Below are positions 1 through 8,875 of a DNA stretch of 64,000 bases, one piece after another (within the stretch, counting starts at the first letter, position 1; every line of letters begins with the position of its first letter). The notes beneath the pieces are model-generated. The model made no database searches, was not told the origin of the DNA, and was given only the letters and a program-made list of their open reading frames with translations. The position numbers and the translations under genes were made by a program. The stretch is taken from assembly GCA_037441445.1 (NCBI GenBank), contig JBBISE010000010.1, forward strand, positions 8,792 to 72,791. Reading direction: 5' to 3'. This DNA is from JAAYQU01 sp037441445. Lineage in GTDB: Bacteria; Bacteroidota; Bacteroidia; Bacteroidales; Salinivirgaceae.

Positions 1-270
1 GACATTTACAAGCTAATCCAGTCAGCGCACAACGACGTCATGGCATCGCGTGAGAACTTCAATGCAAGAAAACAAGCGGTGAATGCCAGCGAAGAATCAT
101 TCCGCTTTGCCGAACAACGCTTTAATGCCGGTACCATCAGCGCCATTGACTATAATTTGGAGAAAAACAAGTTAAACCAAGCTACATCAAGGCTGCTGCA
201 AAGCAAATACGATTTGTTGGTTAAGGTCAAAATCCTTGATTTTTACCGCGGTGCTGAAGTCCAATTATAG
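1..270 (+). CDS. TolC-family outer-membrane efflux protein, C-terminal fragment
   Basis: The reading frame is open from the first base, so the gene starts before the window; 89 codons remain. The fragment is helical, with a long run of charged and Gln/Asn residues, then AEQRFNAGTISAIDYNLEKN and a final helix ending in a short FYRGAEVQL tail. That pattern (RF..G..s..d....n.l..A...l..a.yd...k...Ld...G) is the last coiled-coil hairpin of TolC-type channel proteins, which form the outer-membrane exit duct of tripartite efflux or type I secretion pumps. The pump partners would lie upstream. It cannot be assigned to a particular pump. Confidence 0.75.
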   Translation, partial: DIYKLIQSAHNDVMASRENFNARKQAVNASEESFRFAEQRFNAGTISAIDYNLEKNKLNQATSRLLQSKYDLLVKVKILDFYRGAEVQL

Positions 271-278
271 GGTTTTAT

Positions 279-286
279 TATCTTTG
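279..286 (+). promoter_or_regulatory. Probable -7 box upstream of tsaB
   Basis: TATCTTTG matches the Bacteroidota -7 consensus TAnnTTTG and lies 20 bases before the tsaB start, predicting a very short leader. No convincing TTTG/TTG box is present 19-21 bases further upstream, so this is a half-supported promoter. Confidence 0.35.
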
Positions 287-306
287 CGGGCTAAATTCCG
301 ACCGTA

Positions 307-999
307 ATGAATACCCTTTTATGCATCGAAACAGCCACGCAAACCTGTTCTGTGGCCCTGTTCAGAAACAAGTCGCTGGTTCTTTTCATTGAATCGGACG
401 TGGAAAATGCCCATTCAAAAACCCTTACAGTCTTTATTGAGCAGGTGTTGAGAACGGCAGGTATTACCCCAAAAGAAGTCGATGCTGTTGCAGTCAGCTC
501 GGGCCCTGGTTCCTATACCGGATTGAGAATTGGCGTCTCGGCAGCTAAAGGTTTCTGTTATGGTTTGTCGAAACCACTAATCATGATCCCAACAACCGAA
601 ATTATAGCACAAGCCTGCCTTCAGTGCAAAACAGTGAAGGACGGAGAATGGATTGTTGCCATGATTGATGCCCGCAGGATGGAAGTTTATCATGCCTGCT
701 ACAACACACAGCTGCAGCTACAAGGAAAAATAGAACCACATATTATTGAAGAACAGTCCTATAAAGAACTTCTAGACAAAAATATTATTCACGTTTGTGG
801 TAACGGTACACACAAACTTTTAAAATTCGCGTTACATCCAAACGCACAAGTACACACGGATGTGGAACTCTCGGCTAAATACATGTTACAACCTGCGCTG
901 GACAGAGTAAAAAAGAACCAATTTGCTGATTTGGTTTACGATGATCCTTTGTACCTCAAAGAATTTGAAGCCAAAATAGCAAAACCATATTTCGAATAA
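307..999 (+). CDS. tsaB: tRNA threonylcarbamoyladenosine biosynthesis protein TsaB
   Basis: A 230-residue protein of the ASKHA fold. The N-terminus (LLCIETATQTCSVAL) is the first ATPase-like beta hairpin of TsaB, and SSGPGSYTGLRIG at about residues 64-76 is the family signature. TsaB has no full catalytic site itself; with TsaD and TsaE it helps transfer the threonylcarbamoyl group from TsaC product to A37 of ANN-decoding tRNAs. The length agrees with TsaB (about 220-240 residues) rather than TsaD (about 340). It starts 36 bases after the TolC-like gene with its own possible -7 box, so it may be transcribed separately. efp follows 87 bases later. Confidence 0.93.
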   Translation: MNTLLCIETATQTCSVALFRNKSLVLFIESDVENAHSKTLTVFIEQVLRTAGITPKEVDAVAVSSGPGSYTGLRIGVSAAKGFCYGLSKPLIMIPTTEIIAQACLQCKTVKDGEWIVAMIDARRMEVYHACYNTQLQLQGKIEPHIIEEQSYKELLDKNIIHVCGNGTHKLLKFALHPNAQVHTDVELSAKYMLQPALDRVKKNQFADLVYDDPLYLKEFEAKIAKPYFE

Positions 1000-1058
1000 A
1001 ACAAGAGTCTTATAGAATAAATGAGGAACACATTAGGGTGAGAAAAGATTTATTCAAC

Positions 1059-1066
1059 TATTTTTG
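1059..1066 (+). promoter_or_regulatory. Probable -7 box upstream of efp
   Basis: TATTTTTG fits TAnnTTTG and sits 20 bases before the efp ATG. The -33 region reads GGTG rather than TTTG, so only one box is convincing. Confidence 0.4.
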
Positions 1067-1086
1067 CAAAAAAAAATTAAACCAAC

Positions 1087-1653
1087 ATGGGAGATACAAC
1101 AGATATCAAGAACGGCTTGACAATCAAGTTCCGTGACGGCCTGTTTCAGGTAGTGCAGTTTCAGCACGTGAAGCCAGGGAAAGGGGCTGCATTCGTGCGT
1201 ACTAAGTTAAAGAACCTTGAGAATGGGCGGGTAATAGAAAATACTTTCCCCTCGGGAGCCAAGTTAGATATTGTAAGGATTGAACGCCGACCTTATCAAT
1301 ATTTGTATAAAGACGAAAATGGTTATGTATTCATGCATAAAGAAACCTACGAACAAGTTTCTATTGAGGAAAAACTAATATCGTCCGTTGACTTAATGAA
1401 AGAAGGTCAGGATGTTGAGATTGTGTTTCATGCTGAAACAGAGACTCCATTAACGGCAGAACTTCCCACCCACGTAGAACTTGAGGTTACTTACACCGAA
1501 CCCGGTCTGAAAGGCGACACCGCTTCATCAACAGCACTAAAAGATGCCACTGTTGAAACCGGTGCTACGATCAAGGTTCCCTTATTTATAAACATTGGGG
1601 ATAGAATTAAAGTAAATACCGAAGAGTATGTTTACTCGGAAAGGGTGAAATAA
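1087..1653 (+). CDS. efp: Elongation factor P
   Basis: A 188-residue protein of the normal EF-P length with the KOW-like N-terminal domain, the central OB domain and the C-terminal OB domain (ending GDRIKVNTEEYVYSERVK). EF-P enters the ribosomal E site and rescues ribosomes stalled on polyproline. The tip loop reads VKPGKGAAF, placing Lys32 where E. coli EF-P carries the modified Lys34. This suggests a lysine-type (EpmA-like or unknown) modification rather than the arginine-rhamnose type; no modifying enzyme lies nearby. The gene is monocistronic: a possible promoter is in front and a strong hairpin follows at 1675. Confidence 0.97.
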   Translation: MGDTTDIKNGLTIKFRDGLFQVVQFQHVKPGKGAAFVRTKLKNLENGRVIENTFPSGAKLDIVRIERRPYQYLYKDENGYVFMHKETYEQVSIEEKLISSVDLMKEGQDVEIVFHAETETPLTAELPTHVELEVTYTEPGLKGDTASSTALKDATVETGATIKVPLFINIGDRIKVNTEEYVYSERVK

Positions 1654-1674
1654 AATAAATGCTTATTCTTACAG

Positions 1675-1716
1675 AGAACTCTGTCCTGGTATTCCCCTCG
1701 ACAGAGTTCTTTGTTG
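1675..1716 (+). terminator. Terminator-like hairpin after efp
   Basis: AGAACTCTGTC at 1675-1685 pairs perfectly over 11 bases with GACAGAGTTCT at 1700-1710, with a 14-base loop. The following tract (TTGTTGT) is only moderately T-rich, so termination may be partial. Confidence 0.65.
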
Positions 1717-1747
1717 TAAAATGAGCAGGGATATTTTAAAATAAACG

Positions 1748-1779
1748 TTTGCAGAAACAATAAAAATTGCATACCTTTA
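1748..1779 (+). promoter_or_regulatory. Promoter of the GAF/SpoIIE phosphatase gene
   Basis: TTTG at 1748-1751, a 20-base spacer, then TACCTTTA at 1772-1779 (seven of eight bases of TAnnTTTG). It lies 31 bases before the ATG of the phosphatase gene. Confidence 0.5.
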
Positions 1780-1810
1780 GAAATCAATCGTAACCGGAAA
1801 ATTATTTCAG

Positions 1811-3070
1811 ATGAACATTGAAAAAGGCAGTTCGGATTTAGGCAAAAAGGCCTCCCTGAAAAGGCTTCAGTTTTGTAATTTTAAGTTAGATTTTCTACTG
1901 AACCTTACGCTGGCAATTAATGAAAACCTGCCTGTGAATAAGATTTTAGAGAAATTCCTGTCTATTCTGAAGGAAGAATTAAACATTGGGAAAGTATTGC
2001 TTTTTAATTACAATGAAAAATGGGAGAGGCTCTTAATTAGTGGGGTTCCGCACAGGGTTGCCGACGAAATTAAAGTCCCCAACGATCTTATTTATTACAA
2101 TCAGATAACCAACCTGACCATTGCATTGAACCCCCATCTTACTTTTTTTGATGTACTGGTGCCTGTTTTTCACCATGAAAGGCCTATAGCGTACCTTCTA
2201 ATTGGTGACATTGAGGAAGAAAGAGCAGGAATGAGCCCCACAATCAAACATTTGCATTTTATTCAAACCTTAACGAATATAGTGGTTGTTGCAATTGAAA
2301 ACCGGAACTTGTATAATCAAAACCTGCGACAAGAAGTACTAAAAAAGGAGTTGGATTTGGCAAGCCGCATGCAATCAATGCTAATCCCAAGTCACTCGTC
2401 ATTGCCCAACAATTCTGATTTTAATGCCGCAGCCTATTATTTGCCGCACTTTGAAGTTGGTGGAGACTATTATGATGTTATTCAGCTAAATGACCACCAA
2501 TATGGCTTCTGTATTGCGGATGTTTCCGGTAAAGGGATATCGGCAGCTCTACTAATGTCAAACTTTCAGGCAAACCTCCGGGCACTTTTCACAGCCAACA
2601 GAAAACTCGACGAAATTGTTCATGAGTTGAACCAGAGAGTAATGAAAAATGCTAATGGTGAAAAATTCATCACCTTGTTTATTGGAGAATACGATTCTCA
2701 CAGCAAGAAATTAACCTATATAAATGCCGGACATAATCCTCCGGTTTTCTATCAGGCTGGAACAAAATCTATAAAAATTTTGCAAACTGGATGCATTGGA
2801 GTTGGTATGCTCGATTTCATACCCGCATTAAGCATAGGCGTTGAGTTTACTACCCCCGGCTCAAGACTAATAATGTTCACTGACGGAACAGTGGAGCTTG
2901 AAAATGAAAAACAAGAAGAATTTGGTACTGGTGTAATGGAGCACGAATTGATGCAACCACAGAACTTGGAAGCGGTAATAGAAAGCATTGTAAATGAACT
3001 AGAAAGTTTCAGGGGAAATGGATCGTATGCTGACGATATTACTCTTCTTGCACTTGAATTTTCTTCCTAG
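1811..3070 (+). CDS. GAF-like / SpoIIE-type PP2C serine phosphatase
   Basis: A 419-residue soluble protein. Residues about 25-170 look like a GAF sensor domain and 180-415 are a SpoIIE/RsbU-type PP2C phosphatase. Visible signatures are ASRMQSML (linker helix), EVGGDYYDV and IADVSGKGISAALLMS (metal-binding aspartates), YINAGHNPP and the late Asp in MFTDGTVELEN and ADDITLLAL. RsbU-like enzymes dephosphorylate anti-sigma-factor antagonists in partner-switching cascades. No STAS protein or anti-sigma kinase is present in this window, so its substrate is elsewhere or the protein acts differently. Its 3' end overlaps the 3' end of the convergent Wzy-like gene by 32 bases. Confidence 0.88.
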   Translation: MNIEKGSSDLGKKASLKRLQFCNFKLDFLLNLTLAINENLPVNKILEKFLSILKEELNIGKVLLFNYNEKWERLLISGVPHRVADEIKVPNDLIYYNQITNLTIALNPHLTFFDVLVPVFHHERPIAYLLIGDIEEERAGMSPTIKHLHFIQTLTNIVVVAIENRNLYNQNLRQEVLKKELDLASRMQSMLIPSHSSLPNNSDFNAAAYYLPHFEVGGDYYDVIQLNDHQYGFCIADVSGKGISAALLMSNFQANLRALFTANRKLDEIVHELNQRVMKNANGEKFITLFIGEYDSHSKKLTYINAGHNPPVFYQAGTKSIKILQTGCIGVGMLDFIPALSIGVEFTTPGSRLIMFTDGTVELENEKQEEFGTGVMEHELMQPQNLEAVIESIVNELESFRGNGSYADDITLLALEFSS

Positions 3071-4487
3071 CCTTGGTTTGAAGGTCAATAAAAACAATGA
3101 TAAGGGTAAAACTCCAAAAGGGTAACGAAATTTTATCCGTATCCAGGAAATTATTTACGATCCCATGTAAATAATAGGTTACCAACCCTATATAGGAACA
3201 AATTACCCAAAGTTTAGTTTGTTTGTCTTCCAATTGATAATAAAGCCTGACTGCTGTTACAGAAGTATAAGCTATTATGAGCAGAAAGGATAACAGTCCA
3301 AAAATCCCAGACTCGGACAGAACGCCAAGATACTCGCTATGGGCATTTCCAAGATCTCCTGAATTTGTGCTGATCGGGGTTTTATCGACAAACATTTGAA
3401 AAGGGGCATAATTAAACATATATGTTCCCGGACCAAAACCTACGATGGGTTTTTCCTCGAACATACTATAAGCAGATTTCCAACGATTAATGCGCTCAAG
3501 ATTAGAAATGTCGTTACTAATATTGTAAATGGAACGCACATGTTTTGAGATTTCGATAGACGATTCCTGTTTATTCTGCTCGAGATAGAAAACGAGATTG
3601 TTTGACAAAAGCATTCCAACAATAATAACTGAAATTAGAATAAAAGCCCATACATAAATCCTAACCCGTAACCTGACAACCAAATAAATAACGAAAGCTC
3701 CCATGAGGCTTACCCAAGCTGCACGTGTATAGCTGAATATCGTTGCCGTCAAAAATAGAAGGGCCAGAAAACCAAAGAGAACCCTCTTCCATCGTGAATA
3801 GATGTCAGATAACGTAAATCCCACCAGGAATGGCAGGTACATGGCTAATAACGCCCCATAGGAAGTGTGATCTTTGAAAAAAGGAGATGCTGCCCAATAG
3901 GCTATTTTTTTTATCCCAATCCCATAATAATATTGCCGTCCCAAGGCATAAAAAATAACAAGGGTAGTTGACACTGTAAACACAACTATCCAATATGTTA
4001 TTCTCTCGGGTTTCCTTTTAAAGAGTTCATAAGCAAAATAATAAAAAGCAATCACAAACCACAACCTTGCCATAAAATGCTTGATAGATACTAAAGGCAT
4101 TGTACTAGTGAAACATGTAAACAGCATCCAGGTAAGGTACAGGACAATTGCAACAGATACGGGATGTTTCAATAAGGAAGCGTCGAATTGACGATTATGC
4201 AGGAAACGTAGCGCTAGTAAAATCAATAAACCCAATATAAGTACTTCAGAAGGAAGGAAAACATCAATTGACATATCGGGGTAAAAATGAGACAAAGGCA
4301 CACTTAGCGCTACTGAAGTCAGTATCAGGAAACCAAAAAAAGGCACATTCCGGGCAGCAGATGTCAACAAAATCAGAACCACGGGCACTAACAGTACCCA
4401 CAAATTCTCCGTGTACGTGGCTGTGGCAAGAACAGTCATGAACAGTAAAACTGTAACGAGAAATAATTTATTTCGGAATAGCTCCAT
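3039..4487 (-). CDS. O-antigen ligase / Wzy-like polymerase (paralogue 2)
   Basis: A 482-residue integral membrane protein with about 11-12 hydrophobic segments and one large periplasmic loop at about residues 310-400. The loop carries NLERINRW, GFGPGTYMF and GNAHSEYLG, the pattern of O-antigen ligases (WaaL/RfaL) and Wzy polymerases. These join or polymerise lipid-linked glycan repeat units at the outer face of the inner membrane. The protein is a clear paralogue of the one at 4504-5958: FTSTMPL, DHTSYGA, SYTRAAW and the loop motifs are shared. It is the last gene of the minus-strand polysaccharide region and its 3' end overlaps the phosphatase gene. Sequence alone cannot tell ligase from polymerase. 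Confidence 0.85.
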   Translation of the reverse strand: MELFRNKLFLVTVLLFMTVLATATYTENLWVLLVPVVLILLTSAARNVPFFGFLILTSVALSVPLSHFYPDMSIDVFLPSEVLILGLLILLALRFLHNRQFDASLLKHPVSVAIVLYLTWMLFTCFTSTMPLVSIKHFMARLWFVIAFYYFAYELFKRKPERITYWIVVFTVSTTLVIFYALGRQYYYGIGIKKIAYWAASPFFKDHTSYGALLAMYLPFLVGFTLSDIYSRWKRVLFGFLALLFLTATIFSYTRAAWVSLMGAFVIYLVVRLRVRIYVWAFILISVIIVGMLLSNNLVFYLEQNKQESSIEISKHVRSIYNISNDISNLERINRWKSAYSMFEEKPIVGFGPGTYMFNYAPFQMFVDKTPISTNSGDLGNAHSEYLGVLSESGIFGLLSFLLIIAYTSVTAVRLYYQLEDKQTKLWVICSYIGLVTYYLHGIVNNFLDTDKISLPFWSFTLIIVFIDLQTKARKKIQVQEE

Positions 4488-4503
4488 TTTGGGGGTTGAT
4501 AGG

Positions 4504-5958
4504 TTATTCCGGTTTTCCGGCTACTACTTCGGAACCTTTATCTTTGGGATAAACCACATCCAATACAACTATGGCTGCTGTGAATCCCCAAAACAACAAA
4601 GAAAACTTGTCAATATCAAGAAAATTATTTAAAAATCCGTGCATATAATAGGAAAACAAGCCTAAGAACAAAGCCATGGATAGTAGCCTTATCTCTCTTT
4701 CAAGTGCCCTTTGATAAATCCTGAATGCGGTAATACCCGTTAAAATCAGTATCATGGTAAATGTCAATGTTCCTAATATACCCGATTCGGCCAAAGGTCC
4801 CAAAAATTCGCTGTGGGCATTTCCTACTTCACCAAAATTGGTGCTGATGATAGTTCGTTCGTAGGTAAATTGATACGGTGCGTATTGAAACATATATGTT
4901 CCCGGCCCAAAACCCATTATAGGTCTTTCATTGAACATTCTAAGTGCCGAATTCCACCTATTGATGCGTTCAAGGTTTGATGCATCGGTGCTGATGTTGG
5001 TAACCGAACTTAATTGCTCACTGAGGTTATCAGAAGAATCCTGCTGATTCTTTTCAAGGTGCATGACAATTTGTGAAAAAAACGTTATGACGACTGTCAA
5101 TGCAACAACGCCCATAACAAGTATGGTTCTTCCCTTAATCCGAAGTACAAGTAGTATCAACAATACAAAACTAAGCGCCAGGCCTAGCCACGCAGCGCGT
5201 GTATAGGAAAGAACTAAAGCCAGCAAGTAAAATATCCCTATCGCAAAAACAAAAACTCTTTTTCCAGAATTGTAGCGCTTTAGAAAAATACAGAGAAAAA
5301 TAAAAGGAATAAGCATTGCCAAGATGGCACCATAGGAAGTATGGTCAGGAAGAAGAGGCATAACCACATAGTTTGCTGCTTTTTTATCGAAAAAACCGAA
5401 ACCACTGATCCTTACCAATGTATAGACAATTACAAAAAGAAACGAAACAATGTAAAACCAAAAATATTTATATATGTTGTCTTTGTTTTTAAACAAGTGC
5501 AGTGTTAAAATGTAAAAAGCAGCAAGATACCATAACCGTGTTAAAGTAAATTTGAACGATATTAAAGGCATTGTACTTGTGAAAGATGTGACGACAATCC
5601 AAGCGAAATTCAGGTAAATTGCAATGGATACCGGATGTGTTAAAAGCTTTTTGTCAAAGGAATGATTCTCAAAGGCAAACTTGTACAAGACAATTAGCAA
5701 GACGCCAAACAAAAGGGGTTCAATAGGCAGGCTTAAATCATTCTCTACGCTCATAAAGAACCTCATCTGGACTGACAATGGTGCCAGAAAGGCAATGATA
5801 TACATCAGTTTGTCGAGAGAAAACGCAGCAACCAAAACCAAAGCCAAAGCAAACGGCAGGGCAGCAATATAAAATTTTTCGATGGAAACAAAATACGTTG
5901 CAAATGCTATAAATACTATAGCACTAAAATACAGCAAAATGACTTTACTTCTTTGCAC
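4504..5958 (-). CDS. O-antigen ligase / Wzy-like polymerase (paralogue 1)
   Basis: A 484-residue polytopic membrane protein with the same architecture as its downstream neighbour: about 11-12 membrane spans, DHTSYGAILAMLIPF and SYTRAAWLGLAL in the middle, and a periplasmic loop with NLERINRW, GFGPGTYMFQYAP and GNAHSEFLGPLAESG. The paralogue starts 16 bases after this gene ends, and the Wzz-like gene ends 13 bases before it starts, so the four genes are surely one transcript. The role is polymerisation or transfer of undecaprenyl-linked glycan. Two copies side by side suggest either division of labour (polymerase plus ligase) or use of two glycan substrates. Confidence 0.86.
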   Translation of the reverse strand: MQRSKVILLYFSAIVFIAFATYFVSIEKFYIAALPFALALVLVAAFSLDKLMYIIAFLAPLSVQMRFFMSVENDLSLPIEPLLFGVLLIVLYKFAFENHSFDKKLLTHPVSIAIYLNFAWIVVTSFTSTMPLISFKFTLTRLWYLAAFYILTLHLFKNKDNIYKYFWFYIVSFLFVIVYTLVRISGFGFFDKKAANYVVMPLLPDHTSYGAILAMLIPFIFLCIFLKRYNSGKRVFVFAIGIFYLLALVLSYTRAAWLGLALSFVLLILLVLRIKGRTILVMGVVALTVVITFFSQIVMHLEKNQQDSSDNLSEQLSSVTNISTDASNLERINRWNSALRMFNERPIMGFGPGTYMFQYAPYQFTYERTIISTNFGEVGNAHSEFLGPLAESGILGTLTFTMILILTGITAFRIYQRALEREIRLLSMALFLGLFSYYMHGFLNNFLDIDKFSLLFWGFTAAIVVLDVVYPKDKGSEVVAGKPE

Positions 5959-5971
5959 TGATTATCTTGCT

Positions 5972-6910
5972 TTAGGCATTTATATTTTTTCGCTCAATAA
6001 ATCCTAAAACCATAAAGCTCAATACTAAAACCGATAATCCACCGATTAAGGCAATTGGAACCCGCATTGGAGAATATTTTTTATCAGGAGCGTAAGGTGA
6101 CGAAACCATTGTATAGTAGGTTATCTCTTTATTTGCTTCTATTATTTGTTGATCCATTTCAATCTTGATGGAAGCCATAGCCGACGCCTGCTCCCGGTAA
6201 ACTTTAAAATAACGTAAGAACTCTGTGCCGTATCCTTTTATCAAATCCAATTCCTCGTCGGAATCCTTGGTTCTTAATACTATTTCATCGTTCTCAATGC
6301 GCGAATCTCCTTTGGTCAGATTCATTATCTTAGAAAGCTCTTTATTCCCCGAACGAGTGATAATTGTTTCTAAAATCTTGTTCGAATGCCCGACCTGCTC
6401 TTCAAACATGGAAACCAATTGCCTGTTGACATTTACATATTCCAACATCTTCAGTTTGTGAATTTCCCTTACCTTGTTGTTGTAGTGTTTCAAAATAGAG
6501 TTTACAATTTCACATGCCAATTTTGGATCGGTGTCTAAAACAGAAATTTCGACCGATTCATAGGGAGTTTTACGAATGGAAACCAGATCATAATAATATT
6601 CGTAGAGTTTAGAATTGTATGTTTTGTCTTCCTTCGAAATTCTCCAATGGTTGTCAAGCCCAAACTCGGTTATAACACTGTTGGCAACATCCCGTGAATT
6701 AAGGATAGCAACCATCTGCTCGGTATAGCTTTCCTCAGAATAGGCTCCCAGGTTCACGGGATAAACAACTGCATATGATTTGTATTTTGGCTTAATCAGG
6801 TAGGTCGAGGCACCAATTATGACTGTTCCTAAAAATGTTATTGCAATCAGGTGTTTCCACCATTTAGTAAAAATGTACAAAATGTTCTTGTTGCTGAATA
6901 CGCCTTCCAT
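5972..6910 (-). CDS. Wzz-like polysaccharide chain-length determinant (paralogue 2)
   Basis: A 312-residue protein with an N-terminal membrane span (about residues 18-38), an extended periplasmic region with coiled-coil helices (about 150-250) and a C-terminal span (about 287-305) preceded by the Pro-rich SSPYAPDKKYSPMRVP. This is the Wzz/GumC layout without a cytoplasmic tyrosine kinase domain. Such proteins set the modal length of Wzy-made glycans. It shares its start pattern (KPKYKS..VV.P.NLGA) and ETP..SIEI-like motif with the upstream gene, showing tandem duplication. No Wza-type exporter or kinase is present in the window. Confidence 0.83.
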   Translation of the reverse strand: MEGVFSNKNILYIFTKWWKHLIAITFLGTVIIGASTYLIKPKYKSYAVVYPVNLGAYSEESYTEQMVAILNSRDVANSVITEFGLDNHWRISKEDKTYNSKLYEYYYDLVSIRKTPYESVEISVLDTDPKLACEIVNSILKHYNNKVREIHKLKMLEYVNVNRQLVSMFEEQVGHSNKILETIITRSGNKELSKIMNLTKGDSRIENDEIVLRTKDSDEELDLIKGYGTEFLRYFKVYREQASAMASIKIEMDQQIIEANKEITYYTMVSSPYAPDKKYSPMRVPIALIGGLSVLVLSFMVLGFIERKNINA

Positions 6911-6942
6911 AACGTTCTATTTATTAGTGTTTTAATTCTGAT

Positions 6943-7944
6943 TTACGATTCCTTCGAGGAATTCAACGATACAACCAGGAAGCTGGTCATAACAAACAGG
7001 GAAATTCCTGAAAGCACAACTACAAGCCATGTTATTGGGTATGATTTCTTCTCACTGGGGGTAGCTTGATTTACAACATATTTTCTTGGAATAGTTTGTG
7101 TTGCATTGACTTGGGCGGCAAGCAATTTATCCCGCAGCAGTGCTACTCTCTTTTGCTCAAGTTCAAGTTCCCCAATCAATGACAGTGATGGCCCTCCAAA
7201 TTTCGATAATGTTTCTATTTTTTGTTGTAAAGCCTTCAGTCCAGCGTTTTTGCCGGTTGCAAGAGCTTCAGCATAGGCAGCATTATAAACCTCGGCCTCA
7301 GCCCGATAGTTATTTATTCCTTTTGCCCGTATTTTGTCCAATGAATCTTCAATTTGCCTTACGTAATGCCTTGCTGCCTGATATTCTCGCTCAACAATCG
7401 AGAGTGCTTCTTTTGTTCTGTCCGATTGTATTTTCTTGTAAACCGTGTCCACAAGTTCAGTTATTTTGTTGGCAATATCTGCTGCCATTTGGGGATCAGA
7501 ATCAAAAACCTCAATTTCAATAGATTGAAAGCGGGTTTTGCGAATATGAACATTTTTTTCGTATCGATTACGAAGCTGCGTTTGGGGGTAACGCGATGTC
7601 GGGTCAATCTTATAATGATCCATCAATTTAAAGGTGGCAGCTACTCTGCTCTGAATCTCGTCAGAATGTAATATTTGTTGTAATTGCTCTAACTCGCTCT
7701 CTTCACCAAACGCCATGTAATCTTTACTACTTCCCCGTTCATCAAGCAACACTTGAGAAACGGCTCCCAAATTCGCAGGGAAAACAGTTACGGTTGATTT
7801 GTATTTGGGAGGTACAAGTAAACAGACTCCCAACGATATAAAACTTCCCACTATAGTGGTCAATATCAAGACTTTCCAATTCTTAATCAGTATTCTTACA
7901 ATAGGTATGAAGCTAACTTCATTTTCCTTTGATGAATGAACCAT
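6943..7944 (-). CDS. Wzz-like polysaccharide chain-length determinant (paralogue 1)
   Basis: A 333-residue protein with two terminal membrane spans (about residues 22-44 and 305-325), a Wzz domain beginning PPKYKSTVTVFPANLGAV, a central helical coiled coil and the juxtamembrane motif ATPSEKKSYPITW. It is the first of the Wzz-Wzz-Wzy-Wzy set and has a possible -7 box 20 bases before its start, so this set may be transcribed apart from the sugar-nucleotide genes. Known role of the family: periplasmic scaffold that tunes chain length with Wzy. The lack of a kinase domain points to the lipopolysaccharide/O-antigen type or a split system. Confidence 0.85.
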   Translation of the reverse strand: MVHSSKENEVSFIPIVRILIKNWKVLILTTIVGSFISLGVCLLVPPKYKSTVTVFPANLGAVSQVLLDERGSSKDYMAFGEESELEQLQQILHSDEIQSRVAATFKLMDHYKIDPTSRYPQTQLRNRYEKNVHIRKTRFQSIEIEVFDSDPQMAADIANKITELVDTVYKKIQSDRTKEALSIVEREYQAARHYVRQIEDSLDKIRAKGINNYRAEAEVYNAAYAEALATGKNAGLKALQQKIETLSKFGGPSLSLIGELELEQKRVALLRDKLLAAQVNATQTIPRKYVVNQATPSEKKSYPITWLVVVLSGISLFVMTSFLVVSLNSSKES

Positions 7945-7963
7945 TATCCAATTTTTGAGGATG

Positions 7964-7971
7964 CAAAAATA
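7964..7971 (-). promoter_or_regulatory. Probable -7 box for the Wzz/Wzy unit
   Basis: On the minus strand TATTTTTG matches TAnnTTTG 20 bases before the first Wzz start. A matching -33 TTTG was not found at the right distance. Confidence 0.4.
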
Positions 7972-8068
7972 TAAAAATCCCTGAAGGAAATGACATGAAT
8001 TCGATAAAAACGAGTTTTTTTTCCAGAAAACACAAAATTATTTTTTTTAGAATCAATTTGATGTAATT

Positions 8069-8785
8069 TTATATTTTCATTTGAACCTCCTTAAAATAAT
8101 AGCTTTCTGTAATTCCTGTTTCCTTCTGAAGCGTTAACCTCCCATCGAATCCAACATCTGTAATCATGGCTTGGAATTCAGAATTGCTATCGACATAGGT
8201 TGCCCCTTCCTTTCTGAACAAAAGGGAAAAATACATCTCTCTTAACAGGTTTGTTGGTTCACTAAACTCTTCAAATGCCATTAACATAAATCTTTGTAAC
8301 TCAAGAGCCATAGATTCAGGTTCGAAATAATGATTAGTTAACATTCCAAGACTGGTAGCATTGGGAACGCCGGCAAACTCTTTTTGATTTAGGTTGACCC
8401 CTACACCAATAATGGTGTGATCGACAATTTCACCCATAATACTATTTTCAATAAGGATTCCGGCAATTTTTTTATTTCCTGCAATTATGTCGTTTGGCCA
8501 TTTGATTTCTGCTTTACAACCATAAGAAAGGATAAAACGATAAACTGCCAACGACGCTATCATAGAAATGGCGAAGCTTTCAGTGGCATTAATCCTGGTC
8601 GAAAAAATAAAACTGGCTAGAAGGTTGCTTTCCGGATCGGATTCCCAACTATTGCCAGCCTGTCCTCGTCCCGATTCCTGAAAACCCGCAGCTACACAGA
8701 ATCCCTGTTGCTTGTGCATGTACTGTTTAGCAATGTCATTGGTGGATGTGGTTTTTTCTAACCAAAGTATCTTTTCCTCTCCCAT
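8069..8785 (-). CDS. birA: Biotin--[acetyl-CoA-carboxylase] ligase (class I, no DNA-binding domain)
   Basis: A 238-residue protein consisting only of the catalytic and a short C-terminal domain. The biotinyl-AMP loop reads GRGQAGNSWESDPESNL, followed by KWPNDI and KKIAGILIEN, all family hallmarks. It joins biotin through biotinyl-AMP to the lysine of biotin carrier proteins. The N-terminal helix-turn-helix of bifunctional BirA is missing, so it is unlikely to act as a repressor. It sits between the nucleotide-sugar genes (91 bases upstream) and the Wzz genes (124 bases downstream) on the same strand, with no functional link to them that I can see. Confidence 0.92.
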   Translation of the reverse strand: MGEEKILWLEKTTSTNDIAKQYMHKQQGFCVAAGFQESGRGQAGNSWESDPESNLLASFIFSTRINATESFAISMIASLAVYRFILSYGCKAEIKWPNDIIAGNKKIAGILIENSIMGEIVDHTIIGVGVNLNQKEFAGVPNATSLGMLTNHYFEPESMALELQRFMLMAFEEFSEPTNLLREMYFSLLFRKEGATYVDSNSEFQAMITDVGFDGRLTLQKETGITESYYFKEVQMKI

Positions 8786-8875
8786 GGGGTCGATGCTAAC
8801 CTTGTCTTAAAAATAAAAGGATTGCCCACAAAGGTTCTGATTATTTGTATCCCAATCCCTTTATCTGAAAATTAA

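Noticed and set aside
4411..4632. Plus-strand frame across the junction of the two Wzy-like genes
   Set aside because: It is antisense to two conserved membrane-protein genes and has no start signal.
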